Shown here piece by piece: positions 36,176 to 45,100 of a DNA stretch of 64,000 nucleotides (position 1 is its first letter; each line of letters starts with the position of its first letter). The stretch spans positions 25,131,432 through 25,195,431 of the forward strand of contig NC_052505.1 of NCBI RefSeq assembly GCF_014356525.2, written 5' to 3'. Position numbers and translations under genes: made by a program. The notes beneath the pieces are model-generated. The model was not told the DNA's origin, searched no databases, and was given only the letters and a program-made list of their open reading frames with translations. The stretch comes from Nilaparvata lugens. Its lineage: Eukaryota > Arthropoda > Insecta > Hemiptera > Delphacidae.

Positions 36176-39100
36176 TGTTGTGTGTGTGTGTGTGTGTGGT
36201 GTGTGTGTGTGTTGTGTGTGTGTGTGTGTGTGTTGTGTGTGTGTGTGGTGTGTGTGTGTGTGTATGAGTGTATATGCGTCTGTGTACACGATATCTCATC
36301 TCCCAGTTAACGGAATGACTTGAAATTTGGAACGTATAGTCCTTACACTATAAGGATCCGACACGAACAATTTCGATCAAATGCAATCCAAGATGGCGGC
36401 TAAAATGGCGAAAATGTTGTCAAAAACAGGGTTTTTCGCGATTTTCTCGAAAACGGCTCCAACGATTTTGATCAAATTCATACCTGAAATAGTCATTGAT
36501 AAGCTCTATCAACTGCAACAAGTCCTATATCTGTAAAAATTTCAGGAGCTCCGCCCCATCTATGCAAAGTTTGATTTTAGATTCTCAATTAGCAGCGTTT
36601 ATATACAATTCAAAGAAAAAATTTCAAGTGGAAAAGATTGAGCATGGAAATCTCTGCAATTGATGTCCAGTAACATTTTCACCTAAAATTGAAAATAAGC
36701 TTGAAATTCGAGAAAATGTGATTATTAAATTGCAAACTGTTGGCAACTGTTGGTTCTATTAAATCATTCACTACGAAAAGATAGCAGACCTCGTGAGTCT
36801 CTAGCGTTATTGTCCTATCACCAGCTGTCTCATATCTTTGAATAGTAGATTTGAGATGCGCGAGAACACTAGCGTCAGGTGATCAATTTTCATAACGGCA
36901 AGGAAAGTTGTGTGAGTGCGCCACACCAGATTTTTTATGTAGGCTTTCTATCCTTGTCTACCACAAGGCTGTTGCCAATGAACCTATCGTACTGGAGCTA
37001 CCTACCTTGCATGTTTCAGCCTACTTTTAATAAGTCAACCATTCACGTTACAGTTTGTTACTAAACAGTTACTCTCCGGTTAGCCTTCTGAATCGTAGAA
37101 CAATAAGAATGCATTTCTTTCTACCTGTGCAAATGAGTAGAACTGGCCCGTACATGTCATCCAACAAATCATGCACCGGCGAGAGGCTAGAAATGCCGAA
37201 TATTCCTAACACATTCTAAAAACGAATAGTTTGAAATGATAAAATGAATATAGATCATTCAGTTCAGAATATTCCAATTATTCATTCTAGTTACTCGCTA
37301 TTGGTCCATTCTTCCGTGAAATTAGTAAGCTCTAGCCTATGAAGGTCTTCCTTTCGACTCACCGCAACGTGAAGTGAATGATGAATCTACTTCATTCATA
37401 AGTGACAGTACGGTACATACCAGCGGTGAAATTGTCCTCAATAACAGGAGCTATCAGCTTTGCCGCAGTCAGAATGCTCCTCTCAGCAATTCTCTTGATT
37501 TCTCTTTCCAGTGACCGCAGACTATCGTTACGAATAACCTCCAATAGAAGATTAGAGCTGACGTCATCCTAGAAACAACCACAAAATAGAATAAAATATA
37601 AATCTACCGTATTGTGGTTCAATGTATAAATTCCAAATAAATGTGAACGTAAAAAATATCATTTCAAGTGGAAAATGTTTATATCTGATCTGTATTGTCA
37701 TGGTTGGTCAAAAATCTTCAAGATATGATGTACAGCTAAGCGAAAATGACATAATTGTATTAATTTATCATCTTACTTTCAAATTAAAATATTTTTTTAT
37801 TCCTTCAAGTATTTAACAGTGGAACAAGAAACAAACTCAATATTACGGAATTCCTCCTCAAAGACTTATCGTCTGCGTGAGGAGGAGACATGCATACAAG
37901 GATAGAATAAATTCATTTATTCATTCATAGTATTGTAATCCATCTTGTACTTATTAGTACTTATTATGCATTATTAGTACATAGAATTTAGTGTCTATGA
38001 AGGTGCTTAATTAAACGTAGACGTTAGGGGTCGGTCATAGAATTATCAAGAAATAAAAATAAAAAATCTAGGTACCCTTTTTCAATTTTTTTATTCACAG
38101 CTTGTTTCAACATTAATATCATTTTCAAGTGAGTGAATAAATAAATAACATTAAATAAATACTATTACTAACTTCATGTTTGTGAGTAAAACCTTTAAAA
38201 AAGGTACTTGGATTTTTTATTTCTATTTCTTTACCCTTTTTCAATTTTTTTATTCACAGCATGTTTCAACATTAATATCATTTTCAAGTGAGTGAATAAA
38301 TAAATAAATAACATTAAATAAATACTATTACTAACTTCATGTTTGTGAGTAAAACCTTTAAAAAAGGTACTTGGATTTTTTATTTCTATTTCTTGATAAT
38401 TATGAGTAGCCCCAACAAAAAAGGGGTTATAGAATGTATGCGCATTAGCCAGGTAGCTGAATAACGTAACCACAACCAACTAAGGTTTCAAACAAGGAAT
38501 TTAGATTGATTTTGGCGAGGTTATGTTGAACAAACCGAGGACTAGCCTACTCCTTGTACAATGCATAAGTGAGTTGATAGCATGAAACTAACGACGTTCG
38601 ACGTTCTAGTAGCAGCAGCAGATTCAAATTGTCAGCATAAATGCTTCTCATTCAATCAATGTTGACAGTTTGAAGTGAATCTAGTAGTGCAGGGTTGACG
38701 CAGGTTTTAGAAAAAGAGAGTTGAAACTTACAGATGTTGAAATGTATCGATCCTCATCATCGATATCAAGTGGCACATCCAGCAGCATCTGGAACCCGAG
38801 CCTCATCTTCTCCTTATCATCCATAGCAAAGTAGCATATTATAGCGTGAAGACCTACACAAGTAGTAACAGAACATTTGAAATTATTAATTTTCATTAGC
38901 GAAAACTATTATCTGTGCAAAACTTAGATTGCATCATTGCTCTTATGGAGTACAGTGCTGCCAAATTTCAAAGAATCAGAAAAGCCTGTGAGAGAAAGAG
39001 CGAAAAAGAGGGCGTAGGTCTTTTTGATAAAATTAGCATAAACACGGCAAAAGTGTTTGTATTGAAATAACATTGTCCATGAATCACCGTGCTGCAAACT

Positions 39101-42100
39101 ATGGTTTGGAAGGGCGAAAGTAGTTGGAATAAATTGGAAACATATTATGGATAGAACATGAAAAATTACATAAAAATTACTTGAAAAAAGAAATGATAAA
39201 AAATCGTACACCTTCTTAAATAATAATACATCAACATCTGACACATCTATACTTTTAAATTCAACCTATGAAGTACAGTAATATGATGATCAACGAGAAG
39301 AAATAAGTCAAATTTTCGGCGGCGTTAGCCATGGATCAGACATTCTGATATATTTCACATGATTGCTACTTCCAGAGACAGGGTACCCTTGATCCCTATA
39401 GTCTGGACCCGCACTGGAAAACCTGGAAACTCCGCCAGAGGCTTCACTGTGACCAGCTACTCCCAGAATCGGAGAGTCCAGATGACCTCCCATAGTCTGG
39501 AGTCTTCACCTGACCGTACACCCATAGGCCAGGTTACTGCCAGGGGCGGAGTCACCGTAGGTTGACGGCTTTTCCCTTTACATGAGAACCAGGGAGCCTC
39601 TTCCTGAGGCCTAGTTCGAAGGCCAGCGTTATCCCGTAGGGTCTTATGAGTGACTGACAAAATACCTATTCAATTGATTAAGAAACCATATATAATTTTA
39701 AATTCGTTTACCTGCTTTGAAGTCGGGTTTCTCGTTCATGATTCGTTCGAAGTTTGAGCATGCTTCTCCATACTGTCCCATTTTTACAAATAGGATTCCA
39801 ATATTGTGAGTTATTTTTATCCTGCAATATGAAAATAAAAAGAGTTAAATTAATTAAATATTAATTAAGAGAACCGAAATAAAATTTGATTGAATACATA
39901 CACGAGAATACAACAACTAAATTTATTCAAGCAATCAAGAAACGTGTAAACAGAAAGAAAATGTGTACTGAAAAATCAAGAGGAATAATATTGATTACAG
40001 ATTGATCATTGATGGTCCCTAATTTGTTTCAACAATGGATATACTAGCCGTTAAAAAAATTAGTAAAATTTAAAGATTCAATTTCCGCAAAAGCGACGGA
40101 CACTGGCGAAAGACAACAGGACCGTTAAAGGTGTCAGCTCAAAATGCAATTCCTTCAAAGTTGTTCTGCAGCCGGAGACAGTCGGAGGACAATTTACCTG
40201 TGTCTTCTCAGTCTGCTACGAGAGTGTCACTGCGCTAATCTTTTCTTACATTACTGTATTGTGTACACTTCCTTCAAATCAACAATATTATTCGCGAGTT
40301 TCTTTTGTCTCCGACGCATACTATTTCTGTGAATAGTGTCTCGGTATCCATTACCCATGAATGTCTCCGTCACCTGTTGCCCAACTTACATTTCGTGAAA
40401 TAATGCCAATGCATTAATCTGTGAACAATATTCGAGAAGAGAAAAAATCCTAATTCATTCCTCTAAATTGGAAAAGCAACAAATTTAGGCAGAAGCCTAA
40501 TGTGCTGTTCTTGAAGTAACATAGTTAATAGATAACTGGAAGATTGAACAATTCATTGGATAATATATAGCTAAAGTCTGTTAACCGAAAGGAGAGACAA
40601 CAACAAAGTTTGGGCTTGAGTAAGTATAAAAATAATAACTCATATCAGCGCAAATGTTATTTAGTTGTCTCTTCTTTCAATGAACAGAGTAAAATGACAT
40701 AAATGGATAAATAGAATAGATTGAACCTGAGATCCTTGTGAGTGTTGGGCACTTGATCCAGAGCCATCCGATACATTTTCACCGCCTTCTGATACTGACC
40801 GAGCTTCACATAAATGTTGCCCATATTCACCTTCAGTCGATGGGCGTTCGGGAACATTTTGTTTTTCGTTATCACATTGTACGTGTTCAGAGACTCTGTG
40901 TACATTTCGTTCAGAGCATACTGGTTGGCCAAATTGAATAGTACCTGAGGGAAATTAAACGAAAAAATAAAGTAAAATGGAAATTAGAATGAAGGAGAAT
41001 ACGAAAATAGTAATTAGATTTGAAAGTAGAGAAAATAAAATTCAAAAAACATATAATTTATGAAATAAAACTAGAGATATTTACAAGAGTCTCGATTGTC
41101 ACAACATGGACAAAATAATTGATTACTCGATTGGCTGTTTGATGGTGGGGAATTCCTTACGGGTCACATGGGCCTCAATACTTTTATTCTATTCTAAACG
41201 ACCATTAGTAGAATAAAATGAATTAAAATGGAGAATTCATGAAAACTACTTGAAATCGTCACAAATACTCGTTTGAAATAAATTCTCTGCAATTTTAAAA
41301 CAAACGCATTCAAATAAAAGGTGCGGAATATCAGCCGTGAAAAACAGACAGCCGGAATATCAAATGAATTTTCATACATTGACATGAAAGAGAAACTATT
41401 TTCGGTTATTAAATAAAAAGACTAGTCTTTAATTGATAGATAGATACAATATCATTCTCAACTATGAAAGATTGGGAAAGAAACAACAGGCTTAAAGCAC
41501 AAAACTGTATAATATGAATAATTACCGGTACCACAATATCAACTTCTCAACTACACAAAAAGTGATTTTCGGTTATGACACCACTGATAATCTGTAGAGA
41601 GTCACTGAGGTTTGCTAATAGTCCTACGACTGAGATCCCTGCTTATTGAAACTGGAGAAAGAAACGAATCGGTTACGACAGTGACCGTTTTCACACACAC
41701 CGATTCCTCGCAGACACGACACCCAGAATGCACTACGATTGGCCGATTGTCGATACGTTAACCCAATCAGCCAATTGGAGAACATTCTGAGTGTCGTGTC
41801 GTGTCGGCGTGTGTGAAGTCGGCCATTGCCAACCTATGACCAAACTAGAAATGCATAATGTTTTCTAAATCACTTTTTGCTATTAAAAAGAACGACTAGC
41901 AGTCAGATTTTTTACAATAAATGAATTAATCACTCACTGTTTGAATACAAATTGTTCACTGTACAAATCTGACTGCTATAGTGAGGTCCACGTTATAATG
42001 ACAGTATTTGATCAACTTTGGTTTTGCTATCCTTGTCTATTATTTGACAAAGCCGGTGGTAATATCATTTTCTAGGTCCAAACGATGCCAATTATGTTTT

Positions 42101-45100
42101 TGACAGTGTAGAAATATAATTAATTAATACAGAGAATCGGCATCGCTATTCTTCTATCTTTATCCACTGCCATTATAACGTGGACCTCACTATAGTCGTT
42201 TTTTTTAATAGCAAAAAGTGATTCAAGTGATGAAAAACAACATTGAAGAAGTTTTCTAAATCTCTATGTTCTATAATGTCACACAAACTAAATCTAAACT
42301 AATGATACTCTCGACTTAGCAAATCTGATAATCGAAATACAATCATTAATTTAAATTTCATTGAACACCATAGTTTTTATAATATGCAAAAAACTCTGAA
42401 ACTCACAGATCACAGAGAATGTCAGTTCCAAATAGCATATTATGAGAATCGGAAAGTCTGCTCTGTTCTTGCATCCTGACCATGTTCTCTACTTTACAAG
42501 TCACTATCCTCAAATATCTAATCTAATGACTACTGCTCCATAATAAATTAATGATTCCTCTGACACACTCGAAATGATGTAGTTGGCAAACAACTCACAG
42601 AGAATGTCAGATCCAAATTATGAGAATCGGACAATCCGGTCTGTTCTTGCATCCTGATGAGACTTCTCTCTTTGGAAGAGGCGTCCTTTGCCTTGTCTAG
42701 AGCCGATCGGTGGTCACCTTTCCAGTTGAAAACGCACGACTCGTCGATCAGTTCCGTGATCTTTCTTTCCAGGCGCCTCACCTTGTCTTCTGGCCTACAA
42801 CATACCAACAACACACTTTGCTCTAATTTAAAAATAAATAAAAACTAATATTGCACTATGAGATAACCTATAATATAATAAAATAAAGAATAGGCTTATA
42901 CATGTACGGATAGGAAATTGACGAATGACGCATCATCATGTCTGAACTACTGGAAAGATTAACTTGAAATTTTGCATAAAGATTCTTAATTTACGGAGGA
43001 TGATTATAGGCCTATTTTAAATTCTTCAAGATTTCAGTAGATCAAGTTTCAGTTTGTCAAGTTTTTAATTAGACCGCGGGTTACCTGCTAGTATATAATG
43101 ATGATAATAATAATAATACAGACTGGATATTTGACTGATTTCAATTGTCATCCTGATATCGTGAACTCTGCTGTTACATTTGAGAGTGGAGCAGTCTTGG
43201 GCAGAGCTTGCAGCACAGCTGCAAAACACATTTGACTATTGTCATTCACATTTTATACTTTGTAAATCATAAATGACTATCCTCAAATATATAAATCTAA
43301 TAGATGCTCCTGAAATTAAATTGTTCGTTTCACTAATTTGATGTATTGTGCTATACCTTGGCAATGTCATCTACAATTTGAAATCATCCAAGCTTTTCAA
43401 AATGCAATATTACTATTTAAAATATAGTTGGAATATATTAATATTACAAAATTCATAAACTTTTTTATTTCATAAACTCGAGAGTTGTTGAAATTTACTC
43501 ACTGCGTGTTTCACCATCAATATTTTCTACTCTCAACTTTCTTGAATTGTGTACATATTATAAAACAGTAGAAAAAAGTATGAATCATCAACATGTTGAG
43601 GATGCGCTCACTCATTTCCCGGTAGTTACATCACAATATTAATATCGATATTTAAATCAGTTTCAATTCAATTTGAAATTTGTCTATTTGTACACTATTA
43701 ATTTATTATTTTTTTGCTTAAGATGATGCCCACATAAGAGATTTACTTTATGATTTTCGTTCATTTTCCATAAATGTGATATTCTTCAAATGTAATTTCA
43801 TTTCTTTGCGACTTCAATATTACATAACAAAACTGGCTTGAGCTTGGGTAATGATGGATGATGATGAGAGATGAGTGGAGAGCTTTAGGTGGGTTCCGAG
43901 CCACCGGGAAGCGATTTTCAAATTCATGAATGCTATTTTAGAGAAGGACGCTTCTTAAAGTGGCCAACGGGAGTAGCAGGCGCATGGAGGTCAACTATCC
44001 TATCAATAGCCTATCAGCGCGACCACAAACCAACTCAATTTTTTTCAATGTCAAATGACACGTATTATTCCAAATTTGATGTATTATTAATATGAATAAG
44101 CCCCCTGTGGGTTGGGGTTGGGGGAGCTTTGAGTCGAACATCTTACTCAAGAATGTGTTGAAAACCAGAATTCACCCACAGTATCCCTGTTTGTCGTAGG
44201 AGGCGACTAAAAGGAACCCCAAAGCATCTCCAGAAGTTGCCTTACCTTCAAACCCACGGGATCTGCCCCATCAGGCCAGTTTCGGAGGGGCAAAAATAAA
44301 AACCCCAGAGACCAGCGATGGGTGAAACTCCAGGCACAAATATGGGTCAAGAGGCTGAGTCGAGGGTGGCCGGGCACCCAAGAGGCAGTTTGGCGTCCCC
44401 TCTCTCAGCGGAAGGACCTACAAAAAGGCCAGAAGTGGAACTCACTTAGGTCACGAGTTTGTGAGTGGAGAGACCAAAACTCACCACTGCTCAGAGAAGG
44501 ACGGCAATTCAGGCAAAACTTCTTGGGAGAGGTGAGGCTTTTGACCCTGCAGAGTTTCGGAGGGGCAAAAAGAAAAATCCAAGAGACAAGAGATAGGTGA
44601 AACTCCAGGCAAAAATGTGGGTCAAGAGGCTGAGTCGAGGGTGGCCGGGCGCCCTAGAGGCAATTTGGCGTCCCCTCTCAGCGGAAGGACCTACAAAAAA
44701 GCCAGAAGTGGAACTCTCTTAGGTCACGAGTTTGTGGGTGGAGAGACCAAAACTCACCACTGCTCACTCACGTTGGTCACGAGGACTAACATCAGTCTGA
44801 AGAGACTGCCAAGCATATCATACTGGATTGCGACAAGCAAGCAGGTGATGAATGGGATGTTAGTATAGGGAAAAAAGCCTGGCTCTTGTAAAGGACACAG
44901 GTATTGGTTTGCCTAACTAACATACTACTTGGGAACACAATAAGCTTCGGTTGACGTGTGAGGTTCTTTGAACCTTTGGATCCTTGAATCCGTCCCTTCA
45001 AAAACAATGAACAATATGAATAATTTAATAATTCATTAATATTATAAATTATTCCAAACTTGAGAAACCTAGCCTAACTTTTTTGAGAAAAAGAGAAAGA

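Noticed and set aside
36066..36323. Cys/Val- or His/Thr-rich reading frames
   Set aside because: They are translations of the TG microsatellite and have no protein meaning.
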